Assembly (NCBI GenBank): GCA_027920525.1
Contig: CP115858.1
Coordinates: 3,162,001-3,226,000 of the forward strand
Source of the DNA: Chryseobacterium daecheongense
Lineage (GTDB): Bacteria; Bacteroidota; Bacteroidia; Flavobacteriales; Weeksellaceae
Direction of reading: 5' to 3'
Length of the DNA stretch: 64,000 nucleotides
The notes beneath the pieces were generated by a model that did not search any database, was not told where the DNA came from, and saw only the letters and a program-made list of their open reading frames with translations. The position numbers were made by a program, and so were the translations under genes. Positions 44,329 through 53,814 of the stretch are shown here, in pieces. How positions within the stretch are numbered: the stretch's first letter is position 1; every line of letters starts with the position of its first letter.

Positions 44329-46355
44329 ACACACGTTATTTAAAAATCTTTGCCGTTGTTGCTGTTATTGCCCTTATTTTTGTGGCAAGGCTTGCATATT
44401 TGCAGTTGTTTACGGACAGGTATGCGCTAAACGCGGCTAACACATCTATCAAAATAGAATATGTGATCCCGCAAAGGGGTGTTATTTTTGACCGGAATGG
44501 AAAAATCATGGTAGGTAACCAGCCGGCTTATGAGATATCTTTCACTCAGGCTTTAATGAAACCTGATTTTGATACTTTGGGATTTTGTAATTTAATGAAG
44601 ATAAGCAAATCCGACTTCATTAATAAAATCAATACAATCAAGAAAGAAAAATATTATTCTAAGCTCACTCCGATGACTTTTATCAAAGATCTGAGCAGAG
44701 AAGATATTGCGAGGGTTCAGGAAATCATCTTTAAATATCCTGCATTCAGTATCGTTTCCAGACCTCAGCGTCAATATGAGGTCTCCACTTCCGGAAATTT
44801 ATTAGGGTATACAAGTGAGGTTAATGAAAGGGATATAAAAAAGGATTCTCTTTATTACCTGCCGGGAGATTTCATTGGAAAAACAGGAGTTGAAAAATCA
44901 TACGAAAAAGAACTTCGTGGGGTAAAAGGGATGAAATACATCCAGAAGGATATCAGACTTCGAAACATTGGTTCATACAAAAACGGAGCATTAGATAAGG
45001 ATGTAATTACAGGAAAAGATATTACTCTGACCATTGATTATGATCTTCAGAGAATGGCGGAGGAAATGATGGTGAATAAACATGGTGCCATCGTTGCCTT
45101 AGATCCTAATAACGGGGAGGTTTTAGTGTCGGCGACAGGTCCGGATATTGATCCTAATCTTTTCACAGGGCCTATGAAATCCAAAAATTTATACGCTTTA
45201 TCTAAAGATACGATTTACGAAAATAAGCCAACATTTGACAGGTCTCTGCAGGCAGGGTATCCTCCTGGTTCCACTTTTAAACTACTTACGGCATTATCTG
45301 CTATGCAAATGGGAGTAATGGATGAAAACACGATTTTCCCTTGTGGGGGCGGATTCAATTACAGAGGATTACGAATCAAGGGGCACGGTGGAGCGGAACC
45401 TTTAATTCCTTCCATACAGGTTTCAAGTAACTGTTATTTTTCTTATGCATTTTTAGCGATTGTTAATAAATATCCGGGAAATCCATCTAAAGGTGTTGAC
45501 GAGTGGAAAGCTATTATGAGCAGCTTTGGGGTTGGAGAATTTTTAAACAATGATTTTGCCGTTGGTGCAAGAGGAAGAATTCCTTCTGGAGCATTTTATG
45601 AAAAAAGAATGGCATCCATCCTTAAAGCAAGTGGTTCTAAAAAAGACAGTAAAAACTGGGATCCTTTGGCTACAGGTGCTGTTTTCAACGGAATGGGACA
45701 GGGGGACGTAATGGTTACTCCTTTGCAGCTTGCCAATTACGTGGCAGCTATTGCCAATAGGGGATGGTATTATACTCCGCATATTGTAAAATCAATTGAC
45801 GGAAAGCCTAATCCGGATCCGAGATTTAAGAAAAAGCATAAAACTCTGGTTGATCCTAAACACTTTGAGCCTGTTCTTAAAGGAATGGAAGCAGTGGTAT
45901 TAAGAGGTACGGCAAGAGGATTGAAATCAAATGATTTTACTCAGCTGGCCAAGACAGGGACTGCTCAGGTTCCTCAGGGTAAAGATAATTCCATATTTGT
46001 TTTGATTGCACCGGCGGATAAGCCAAAAATTGTAGTAGTTGCTGTAATGGAGCATGCAGGATTCGGTGCTACATGGGCAGGACCAGCAAGTACGGTGATC
46101 GCGGAGAAATATATTACAGGAGATCTGAAAAGAGAAAATCTTTACAAAAAGATGACATCTGCCAGCTTTATGCCTGAATATAAAAGACAGTGGATCGTCG
46201 ATTTAAAACGTAAAGGTTTATACAAAGATCCGAAACAGGATTCTGTAAAACTAAAAAAAATACAGGACAGCCTGGATTTTATAAAGAAACAGAAAGAAAA
46301 ATTACAGAAACAGATAGACGCAGAAACTCAAACTAAAAAAGATAAAAAGCAATGA
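44325..46355 (+). CDS. mrdA: Penicillin-binding protein 2 (elongation transpeptidase)
   Basis: A 676-residue class B PBP of the elongasome. One N-terminal helix (about 8-26), pedestal domain with PQRGVIFDRNGKIMVGN, and a transpeptidase domain with SxxK at 316-319 (GSTFK), SxN (SSN, 367-369) and KTGTA. The start codon is TTG at 44325, overlapping the mreD stop in TTGA; no Met is available until inside the pedestal (IMVGN), so the TTG is well supported. A Lys/Gln-rich tail (about 635-676) is probably flexible. Catalyses wall crosslinks with RodA. Confidence 0.94.
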   Translation: MNTRYLKIFAVVAVIALIFVARLAYLQLFTDRYALNAANTSIKIEYVIPQRGVIFDRNGKIMVGNQPAYEISFTQALMKPDFDTLGFCNLMKISKSDFINKINTIKKEKYYSKLTPMTFIKDLSREDIARVQEIIFKYPAFSIVSRPQRQYEVSTSGNLLGYTSEVNERDIKKDSLYYLPGDFIGKTGVEKSYEKELRGVKGMKYIQKDIRLRNIGSYKNGALDKDVITGKDITLTIDYDLQRMAEEMMVNKHGAIVALDPNNGEVLVSATGPDIDPNLFTGPMKSKNLYALSKDTIYENKPTFDRSLQAGYPPGSTFKLLTALSAMQMGVMDENTIFPCGGGFNYRGLRIKGHGGAEPLIPSIQVSSNCYFSYAFLAIVNKYPGNPSKGVDEWKAIMSSFGVGEFLNNDFAVGARGRIPSGAFYEKRMASILKASGSKKDSKNWDPLATGAVFNGMGQGDVMVTPLQLANYVAAIANRGWYYTPHIVKSIDGKPNPDPRFKKKHKTLVDPKHFEPVLKGMEAVVLRGTARGLKSNDFTQLAKTGTAQVPQGKDNSIFVLIAPADKPKIVVVAVMEHAGFGATWAGPASTVIAEKYITGDLKRENLYKKMTSASFMPEYKRQWIVDLKRKGLYKDPKQDSVKLKKIQDSLDFIKKQKEKLQKQIDAETQTKKDKKQ

Positions 46356-47581
46356 AATGGACAGAAGGATTAGATAAATTAGGCCTTGGTCTATATTTCC
46401 TGCTTTGCATTTTTGCGATAGCAAACATCTACAGTGTGGAACCGGCAAGTGGGACCAGACAAGCAGTTTGGTTTGGAATATCTGTTTTTGTAGGGCTCAT
46501 TATCTTTTTTACCCGTACCAAGTTCTTTGAGAATATGGCAGGGATTATCTATATTATCGGAGTCTTATTACTGATCGGACTGTTTCCCTTTGGAAAAGAG
46601 GTTCTTGGGCAAAAGAACTGGTACAAATTCGGACCTTTAAGTTTGCAGCCGGTAGAGTTTGCAAAACTGGGAACAGCATTGATGCTGGCTAATTATGTCT
46701 CGGGTCCCGATTTTAATTTAAGTAATAGAAAATCTTTATTGACCTCTCTGGCGATCGTGGGAATTCCTGCAGTTGTTGTACTGGCAATTCCGGATGTTGG
46801 CTCACTGCTTGTTTTTGTAGCATTTTTCATTGCATTGTATAGAGAAGGATTAAGTGGATTATTATTCGGGATAGGATTTCTTTTTGCTGCTGTTTTTCTT
46901 GTTTCTCTTGCGGTGAATCCTATTTATGTAGTGATTGCTATCCTGGTCATTGCAGGAATTTTAATTGCAATGAACTATTATAAAATGTCCTGGAATGTTA
47001 TATCCATTTCAAGTATTGCAGGCTCTATTATTCTGTTGTGCGGATTGGCATTTGCAACACCTTATATTTTAGAGAAATTACCTAAACACCAAAGGGAGAG
47101 GATAGAGGTTCTTTATAAAGGAGAAAAGGCATTCAGGGATACTTCAGGATATAACCTTCTTTATTCAAAAACAGCAATTGGCTCTGGCGGACTTTTAGGA
47201 AAAGGATATCGTGAGGGATCAGTAACCCAGGGTAAATTTGTACCTGAACAGAGTACGGATTATATTTTCTGTACCGTTGGTGAAGAATGGGGATTTGTAG
47301 GAAGTGCGGGACTTGTTTTGTGCTACTTATTGTATATTGGAAGGATCTATTACCTTGCAGAGAAGCAAAAGTCTATTTTTAACAGGGTTTTTGGTTACTG
47401 TTTTGCTTCCATCCTGTTAATGCACTTTTCGATCAATTTAGGGATGGTTATGGGACTTTTTCCGACCGTTGGGATCCCGTTACCTTATTTTAGTTATGGA
47501 GGAAGTTCTTTGCTGGCCTTCTCTACTATGACCTTCATCTTTTTTAAGCTCAACTATTCGGATAAAAACAGTCTGGTATAG
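46352..47581 (+). CDS. rodA: Rod shape-determining SEDS glycosyltransferase RodA
   Basis: A 409-residue SEDS-family polytopic peptidoglycan polymerase with about ten helices, partner of PBP2. Features: FGKEVLGQKNWYKFGPLSLQPVEFAKLG, typical of the SEDS signature, the large extracellular loop before GGLLGKGYREGSVTQG, FVPEQSTDYIF and PYFSYGGSSLLAFS near the end. Overlaps PBP2 by 4 bases (ATGA), the last gene of the operon. No clear terminator follows. Confidence 0.96.
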   Translation: MKWTEGLDKLGLGLYFLLCIFAIANIYSVEPASGTRQAVWFGISVFVGLIIFFTRTKFFENMAGIIYIIGVLLLIGLFPFGKEVLGQKNWYKFGPLSLQPVEFAKLGTALMLANYVSGPDFNLSNRKSLLTSLAIVGIPAVVVLAIPDVGSLLVFVAFFIALYREGLSGLLFGIGFLFAAVFLVSLAVNPIYVVIAILVIAGILIAMNYYKMSWNVISISSIAGSIILLCGLAFATPYILEKLPKHQRERIEVLYKGEKAFRDTSGYNLLYSKTAIGSGGLLGKGYREGSVTQGKFVPEQSTDYIFCTVGEEWGFVGSAGLVLCYLLYIGRIYYLAEKQKSIFNRVFGYCFASILLMHFSINLGMVMGLFPTVGIPLPYFSYGGSSLLAFSTMTFIFFKLNYSDKNSLV

Positions 47582-47674
47582 AAGCGGTCGTTATAGGTTA
47601 GCTACAAAAGGCTTTCTAAAAACTCATCGTTATTATTAAAACTTATTACAAAAATTTCTTTTAAACATCCTGGT

Positions 47675-48250
47675 ATGAAAGAAGCATACGTTATTGATCA
47701 GGTTTTTGAAAATGGGGACTTTTCCCAATTTCAAAAAGGCGAATATGAAAATTGTATATTCCGGAACTGCCATCTTGAGTATATGGACCTTTCTTTTTTC
47801 AGTTTTAACGATTGTGAATTTATCGGATGTAATCTGAGTATGGCAAAGCTTGTTTCAACAGCATTTCGGGAAGTGTTGTTTAAAGAATGTAAGATGTTCG
47901 GGCTTCACTTTGATGAATGCAATGAGTTTGGAATGTCGTTCAGATTTGAAGGCTGTTCTTTAAACAATTCTGTTTTTTATAAAACATCGATCAAGAAAAC
48001 TTTGTTTAAAAACTCAAAATTGACGGAAGTCGATTTTGCAGAGGCAGACTTATCGAATTCCGTATTTAATAATTGTGATCTTTCCGGGGCAATCTTCGAA
48101 AATTCCAACCTTGAAAAGGCTGATTTCAGAACATCTTTCAATTATACTATAGATCCTGCTTCCAACAGGCTGAAGAAGGCTAAATTTTCACTTTCGGAAG
48201 TGCATGGACTACTTTATCGCCTTGACATAGATATTGATCGAAATAGTTAG
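47675..48250 (+). CDS. Pentapeptide-repeat protein
   Basis: A 191-residue protein made largely of five-residue repeats with Phe/Leu at the centre, e.g. CHLEYMDLSF, CNLSMAKLV, SKLTEVDFAEADLSNSVFNNCDLSGA. These form a right-handed beta-helix. Some such proteins (Qnr, MfpA) mimic DNA and bind gyrase, but many are unassigned; there is no evidence here for quinolone protection. Alone after the rod operon, ending before a bidirectional terminator. Confidence 0.85.
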   Translation: MKEAYVIDQVFENGDFSQFQKGEYENCIFRNCHLEYMDLSFFSFNDCEFIGCNLSMAKLVSTAFREVLFKECKMFGLHFDECNEFGMSFRFEGCSLNNSVFYKTSIKKTLFKNSKLTEVDFAEADLSNSVFNNCDLSGAIFENSNLEKADFRTSFNYTIDPASNRLKKAKFSLSEVHGLLYRLDIDIDRNS

Positions 48251-48310
48251 CTTTTGGCGTTGAAAGAAAGATGTCATCAAATAGAAACCAATTGAAGACA
48301 GATAAAACAG

Positions 48311-48336
48311 AAAGCCATCAAATATTTGATGGCTTT
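48311..48336. terminator. Bidirectional terminator
   Basis: Perfect inverted repeat AAAGCCATCAAA / TTTGATGGCTTT, 60 bases after the pentapeptide gene and 26 after the C40 gene on the other strand. Confidence 0.8.
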
Positions 48337-48361
48337 CATTATTTAAATCAATTATTTAAAA

Positions 48362-49072
48362 TTAAAAACTTGTTGCTGTTGATGCTGTAGTTGCAGCTAA
48401 GTTATTATAAACATCTCCTTCTTCATTAATCACTCTCTTTGCAAATCTGAATTTCGGTCCCCAATATGAATCATTAAGTGACGAAATCATAACTCCTTTA
48501 GAAGTAGCTGCATGAATAAATTTAATCTCCCCATCCTCAGAAACACTTTCTACAATACCAACGTGAGAGATTCTTCTACCGTGAGAAAAGAAAATCAAAT
48601 CTCCTTTCTGTAGGTTTTCTTTTTCAACTCTCTCCCCTTCCTGAGATTGAGATGCTGCAACTCTAGGTAAACTAAGACCTGCTGCTGCTCCGAATACAGA
48701 AAGAACAAAAGCTGAACAATCTATACCATTTCTTGTTGTTCCTCCATATCTGTAAGGAGTTCCTAGGTACGTTTCAGCTTCGGTTAGGATATTGTCGATC
48801 GTTTTATTGTGTTTGATTGCTTTGGCAATCTCAGAATTTCTTAAAGTATTTTTTGCATTAGATAAAACGGCTGCCTTCTCAGAGATAAAAGAATTGATTA
48901 ATTGCTTCTTATCCTGTTCCATTTTTCTGGTATCTATAGAAGCTAGTTTGGCATCTGTTTTGTATTCTTTAGTGTAAGTTGCTGGTTTTGAAACTACGTA
49001 GTTTGTAACACAAGATTGTAATGACATCGTAGAAACGAAAGCAGCTAAATAAAACAAAACTCTTTTCTTCAT
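48362..49072 (-). CDS. C40 (NlpC/P60) peptidase lipoprotein
   Basis: A 236-residue lipoprotein with lipid Cys21 (SLQSC) and a C-terminal NlpC/P60 hydrolase domain from about residue 90. The catalytic Cys119 (NGIDCSAFVLSVFG), His in RISHVGIVES and third residue His in FIHAATSKGV are all present. Such enzymes cut gamma-D-Glu-diaminopimelate bonds in wall peptides. Its role next to the rod operon may be in elongation (inference). A long intergenic region upstream holds no evident gene. Confidence 0.93.
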   Translation of the reverse strand: MKKRVLFYLAAFVSTMSLQSCVTNYVVSKPATYTKEYKTDAKLASIDTRKMEQDKKQLINSFISEKAAVLSNAKNTLRNSEIAKAIKHNKTIDNILTEAETYLGTPYRYGGTTRNGIDCSAFVLSVFGAAAGLSLPRVAASQSQEGERVEKENLQKGDLIFFSHGRRISHVGIVESVSEDGEIKFIHAATSKGVMISSLNDSYWGPKFRFAKRVINEEGDVYNNLAATTASTATSF

Positions 49073-49375
49073 ATATATTTGATTATCCGTGTTAAATAAG
49101 GAATATTTATTTCTAAAAGCATTACAAAAGTAGAGATTCCAACCAAAAGAGCTTCGATATGATTAATGTCAGGTTCTTACTTTAACACATTTTAACATAT
49201 TATTTACGTATGTTAAAGAAAAACAAACCGCAACATCCCATTTTTGGTGATACTGCGGTTTTTTTTATTAAGATTCTTTAACAAAGTAAAATCTCATTCC
49301 TTTAATAATGGGTTAATTTTTACTTTTTGTAGAAAAACGAATAAAAAATATCTTTTAACAACTAATTAAGATTAA
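49073..49375. other. Intergenic region with composite hairpin, no gene seen
   Basis: About 303 bases without a coding frame. It contains the terminator of the efflux operon (49225-49261) and a longer inverted repeat around it (49211-49283), and must hold the promoter of the C40 gene. Rest is A/T-rich with no recognised motif. Confidence 0.55.
49225..49266 (-). terminator. Terminator of the RND efflux operon
   Basis: Stem AAACCGCA / TGCGGTTT with a 21-base loop; on the minus strand a T-rich run follows. Outer arms TGTTAAAGAA (49211-49220) and TTCTTTAACA (49274-49283) extend the structure. Confidence 0.7.
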
Positions 49376-50503
49376 TTATTTTGTGAGCTTTACTTTTATA
49401 TTCTGTCCGTCGCGGATTTCTTCCGTTGCCGATTTGATAATCACATCGTTAGGGCTGACTTCACCAATAATGGTTGTCGTATCACTATTTGAAATTCCGG
49501 CAGTAACAGGAACCCAATGGGCAATGTCTTTTTCAACTCTGATAACGAAAACACCTAATGTGGAGTTTAATACTGCTGATGTAGGAACAGATAGGGCTTT
49601 ATTGTTATCACTTAACGGAAGAATTACATTGGCAACCATTCCCGGCAATAATTTTTTATCATTATTGTAAACATCCATTTCCACGGATTGAGAGCGCAGC
49701 CTGTTATCCAATGCTCCTGCAAATCTGGATACTTTAGCGGTAAAGGTTTCTCCCGGGATAGATTGTACAGAGAATTTTATCTCTCCATTCTTATTTAAGC
49801 TTCCTGTGTAAGATTCCGGAACATTTACTACCAAACGAAGTTTGTTTTGCTGAACAAGACTGAAAAGGGGAAGCTCGGATCCTTTCCCGGAAGGTCCCAC
49901 ATAGGCTCCTGCACTTACATTTCTGGTTGCTATATTCCCACTGAATGGAGCCCTGATCTGAAGGTAGTTTTTAACATCCATGACTTCTCGATAAGAGGAT
50001 TTTGCGGCCTCAAGCTGTGCTATGTCAGATCTTTGGGCAGCAAGTGCCTGTTCCAGATCAAGTGCAGATATGGTTCCCGGTGTTTTACTGGTTTCTTTCA
50101 AACGATCATATTTCGCTTTACTGGCTATATATATTGCTTCTTTGGATTTTAATGCTGACGCTGCAGCATTTTGCTGCGCATTCAATTCCGGAGCTTCCAG
50201 TGTGGCCAGCAACTGTCCTGCTACAACCTCATTTCCTACATCTACATACAGTTTTTTAACAAAACTGCTTATTTTGGCATATACGTCTACTTTCTGGAAA
50301 GGCTGAAGTTCCCCGGGAATAGTGGTGGATGAAGCGAAATCTCCCTGCTTAGGATTGATAGCTTCTATTTCAGGTGCTGATGGTGTTGCGGTCTTTTTTA
50401 CTTCCGCTTTGTTTTGTTCACAGCTTTGCAAGCTGAATAATAGAACAACTGCCGGAATGAAATATTGATATAAACGGTTCATATTTAAATTTTTAATAGC
50501 CAT
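49376..50503 (-). CDS. RND efflux periplasmic adaptor (membrane fusion) lipoprotein
   Basis: A 375-residue HlyD-family adaptor. The start could be 50503 (MAIKNLNMNRLY...) or, more likely by signal shape, the Met eight residues on (50482, MNRLYQYFIPAVVLLFSLQSC), which gives a lipobox. Parts: IPGELQPFQKVDVYAKISSFV (lipoyl domain, first half), coiled-coil hairpin (about 100-165), and a beta-barrel with VVNVPESYTGSL. Last gene of the operon, 9 bases after the pump gene, so adaptor and pump are made together with the TolC channel. Confidence 0.93.
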   Translation of the reverse strand: MAIKNLNMNRLYQYFIPAVVLLFSLQSCEQNKAEVKKTATPSAPEIEAINPKQGDFASSTTIPGELQPFQKVDVYAKISSFVKKLYVDVGNEVVAGQLLATLEAPELNAQQNAAASALKSKEAIYIASKAKYDRLKETSKTPGTISALDLEQALAAQRSDIAQLEAAKSSYREVMDVKNYLQIRAPFSGNIATRNVSAGAYVGPSGKGSELPLFSLVQQNKLRLVVNVPESYTGSLNKNGEIKFSVQSIPGETFTAKVSRFAGALDNRLRSQSVEMDVYNNDKKLLPGMVANVILPLSDNNKALSVPTSAVLNSTLGVFVIRVEKDIAHWVPVTAGISNSDTTTIIGEVSPNDVIIKSATEEIRDGQNIKVKLTK

Positions 50504-50512
50504 TTGGTTATT

Positions 50513-53500
50513 TTATTTTAAAAGTTCTGGTATAAAGTGGATACTTTCTTCATCCTCAGGGTCAAGTGATACGCTTTGGGTAGAAGTTTTTCCCTGTCCC
50601 CATGCAAAAGCCAACGGAAGAATAAACAATGCTGCAAATGTAGAAGCAATTAATCCTCCGATTACTGCACGTCCTAACGGAGAGACCTGATCTCCGGCTT
50701 CTCCTAATCCAAGTGCCATAGGAACCATTCCTACGACCATTGCTAAGGCGGTCATTACAATAGGTCTGATCCTTAGTGCCGCAGCTTCTCTTGCTGATAG
50801 TAAAGCATCTCCATTATGTTTTCTCAGTTGCTCTGCATTCGTTATCAATAGCACGGCATTGGAAATAGATACCCCTACGGACATGATAATTCCCATATAG
50901 GATTGAAGATTAAGCGTTGAACCCGCAATAATAAGCAATGCAAGAGAGCCTAATAATACCGCAGGGACAGTTACCAATACGACTCCGGATACTTTAAACG
51001 ACTGGAAATTGGCAGCAAGCATCAGAAAGATTACGAGAATGGCAATGATCAGGCTGCTTTGTAAACTGCTCAGGGTATCGTTGAGAGTCTGGCTTAGACC
51101 AATTAACCCGACATTCAGACCTCTCGGTAATTCTCCAAGGTTGTTAATCACCTTCTGGACATCTTTTGATGCTTTTCCTAAATCAGTGTGATTTAAATTG
51201 GCCGTTACTGTAAGCATTGGCATTGCACCGAGGTTATCTGTTTCCCCGTACGTGTAGCTGTCTTTTATAGTTGCCACATCCCCTAAATTAGGTCTGTTAG
51301 AGTTTTTCAGCAGAGGGATTCCTGCAATCTGAGCTTTGCTATTCATTTTATTTTCAGGGATCTGTACCTGTACGTTATAGCTATATCCTGCTTTTTCGTC
51401 AGTCCAGATGTTTTTTTCGGTGTATCGGGATGAAGAGGTAGAAGCAACCAATGAACGTGAAATGTCGGTCATGTCTACTCCCAGTTGGGCTGCTCTGATC
51501 CTGTCTACGTTGATGTCAATCGAAGGGTATTTAATCGATTGCCCGATTTGGACATCTCTTAAGTAGGGTATTTTTTTAAGTTCCTCTGCTATTTTTTTAG
51601 CATAAGTTTCGTTAAGCTCTTTGCTTCTGCCTGATAATCTTACTTCAATCGGAGTTGGAGATCCCTGGCTTAATATTTTTTCTGTTAATTCTATGGGCTC
51701 AAAGGAAAGCTTCATATTCGGATTGATGCTTTTAGCCTTTTCTCTGATTTTATCTTTAAGATCATCCAGGTTTGCATGGAAGCCTTCATGTAATCCCACT
51801 TGTAATACCGTTTCATGTGATCCTGCCATCCAAAGATATATCGGGCTTACAGAAAAAAGATTCGGATGGGTTCCAACATAAGCTGAGGTAATAGAAATGT
51901 TATCTTTTCCGACAATATCCTTAATGCCGTCGAGCAGCTTCAGTGTTTGAAGTTCTGTAGTTTCAATCCTCGTTCCATCCGGGATACGCATCCTTACCTG
52001 AAACTGGGAGCCATTTACCTGAGGTAGTACGTCTCTTCCTATACTGTTGAGAAAGAGAGCGACCAGTCCCATCGTTACCAGAATATAAGCCGAGACAATA
52101 ATTTTCCTAAAGGGCATAATCCGGTCAAGAAATTTAAGGTACCGAAATCTTACCTTTTCAAATAGGCTTACTTTACCATCCCTGTTGCTGTCGATGTTTT
52201 GCAGGAGTATTTCTTTCTGGCTCCAGGTGTCTGCTTCATCACTTAGTCCCGCAGCATCAAGTTCTTCTGCTTCGGTCATGGTATGGCCGTCTTTCGCTTT
52301 GTGGTGCTTTACTTTCATAATCCAGTTGGCCATTACAGGAACAAAAGTTTGTGCAAGGAAATAAGAAATGATCATACTGAATCCTATTGCCAAAGCCAAA
52401 GGCAGAAACAGGGAGCCTGGAATTCCTTCCATTGTAAAAGCCGGGGCAAAAACAGCAAGAATACAGAACAAGATCAAGAGTTTTGGAAAAGCAATTTCCT
52501 TACAGGCATCCCAGATAGCTAAGGCTTTTGGTTTTCCCATATCGAGATGCTGATGTATATTCTCTATGGTAACGGTACTTTCATCAACGAGGATTCCGAT
52601 AGCCAGCGCAAGCCCACTTAGGGTCATAATATTAATGGTCTGCCCGAAGAGATTAAGAAACAGTACCGCTGAAATAATGGAAATAGGAATAGTAAGAATT
52701 ACAATGATAGCACCCCGTATATCTCCAAGGAATAAAATAACCATGAGTCCTGTCAGCAGGGCACCTATTGTTCCTTCACTCATCAAGCTTTTAACGGAAT
52801 TGATAACATATGTCGATTGGTCAAATTCAAAGCTTACCTTAACATCGTCGGGAAGATTAGACTGGATCTGGGGAAGTTGTTTCTTAAGATTTTGGACAAC
52901 ATCCCAGGTTGAGGCATCAGCACTTTTGGCAATACTCAGGTAAACTGAACGGCGTCCATTAACCAATGCGTACCCGGAGGTCATGTCTGCTCCGTCGGTT
53001 ACCGTTGCTACATCTTTTAAATAAAGGTTTTGTACTCCTCCTTTATATAAAGGAATGTTTCCAAAATCTTTTACGTTTTTGATCATCGTATTGGTTGGAG
53101 TAATATAATATTTATCCCCGATGCGTACATTCCCTGAAGGTGCAGTCTGGTTATTAAGACGTAATGCTTCTACAAGTTGATCAGGAGTTAAATTATGCTG
53201 GCGGAGTAAATCCGGGTTGGCATTGATTACCACAGTCCGTATATTTCCTCCAAAAGGGGGAGAAGAAACAATTCCGGGAATGGAAGTAAATGTGGAGCGA
53301 ACATATACGTTGGCTAAATCAAGAAGCTCATTGTTATTTCTTTTATCACTGCTCAAAACAAGCTGCCCCACGGGAAGGGTAGACGCATCAAAACGGATAA
53401 TGAACGGAGGGTTGGATCCCGGAGGAAATGCTGCCTGGATCCTTGTGGAAAAAGAGTTGAGTTCAGCAGCGGCCTGGGCCATATTGGTTCCCGGATAAAA

Positions 53501-53782
53501 ATTGATTTTCATCAGTGTCAATCCCTGAATGTTTTTAGTTTCAATACTTTTGATCCCGTTTACGAAAAGGAAAATATTGATGTACTGTTTAGCGAAAAAA
53601 GCTTCCATTTGTTGTGGAGTATATCCGCTGAAGGGGTGGGAAACGTAAATAACCGGTAAATCCAGTTTAGGAAAGATGTCGACTTTGATCGAATTGGCGG
53701 ACCGTATTCCAAAGAAAAACAGTCCGGCTACAATCACCAGAATCGTAATGGGTTTTCTTAATGCAAATCTTATTAAGTTCAT
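50513..53782 (-). CDS. RND efflux transporter permease
   Basis: A 1089-residue inner-membrane pump of the AcrB/MdtBC superfamily. It has two homologous halves of about six helices, with large periplasmic loops. TM4 holds Asp400 and Glu401 (AIGILVDES) where AcrB has two Asp; TM10 has ISNAVLLITN, with Ser where AcrB has the relay Lys, so it is not a typical HAE1 pump. A cytoplasmic insert between the halves (about 495-545) carries DSNRDGKVSLFE, a canonical EF-hand loop (531-542). Substrate unknown. In an operon with TolC upstream. Confidence 0.93.
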   Translation of the reverse strand: MNLIRFALRKPITILVIVAGLFFFGIRSANSIKVDIFPKLDLPVIYVSHPFSGYTPQQMEAFFAKQYINIFLFVNGIKSIETKNIQGLTLMKINFYPGTNMAQAAAELNSFSTRIQAAFPPGSNPPFIIRFDASTLPVGQLVLSSDKRNNNELLDLANVYVRSTFTSIPGIVSSPPFGGNIRTVVINANPDLLRQHNLTPDQLVEALRLNNQTAPSGNVRIGDKYYITPTNTMIKNVKDFGNIPLYKGGVQNLYLKDVATVTDGADMTSGYALVNGRRSVYLSIAKSADASTWDVVQNLKKQLPQIQSNLPDDVKVSFEFDQSTYVINSVKSLMSEGTIGALLTGLMVILFLGDIRGAIIVILTIPISIISAVLFLNLFGQTINIMTLSGLALAIGILVDESTVTIENIHQHLDMGKPKALAIWDACKEIAFPKLLILFCILAVFAPAFTMEGIPGSLFLPLALAIGFSMIISYFLAQTFVPVMANWIMKVKHHKAKDGHTMTEAEELDAAGLSDEADTWSQKEILLQNIDSNRDGKVSLFEKVRFRYLKFLDRIMPFRKIIVSAYILVTMGLVALFLNSIGRDVLPQVNGSQFQVRMRIPDGTRIETTELQTLKLLDGIKDIVGKDNISITSAYVGTHPNLFSVSPIYLWMAGSHETVLQVGLHEGFHANLDDLKDKIREKAKSINPNMKLSFEPIELTEKILSQGSPTPIEVRLSGRSKELNETYAKKIAEELKKIPYLRDVQIGQSIKYPSIDINVDRIRAAQLGVDMTDISRSLVASTSSSRYTEKNIWTDEKAGYSYNVQVQIPENKMNSKAQIAGIPLLKNSNRPNLGDVATIKDSYTYGETDNLGAMPMLTVTANLNHTDLGKASKDVQKVINNLGELPRGLNVGLIGLSQTLNDTLSSLQSSLIIAILVIFLMLAANFQSFKVSGVVLVTVPAVLLGSLALLIIAGSTLNLQSYMGIIMSVGVSISNAVLLITNAEQLRKHNGDALLSAREAAALRIRPIVMTALAMVVGMVPMALGLGEAGDQVSPLGRAVIGGLIASTFAALFILPLAFAWGQGKTSTQSVSLDPEDEESIHFIPELLK

Positions 53783-53814
53783 TGATCTATTATTGATGTA
53801 ATTTATATTTAACC

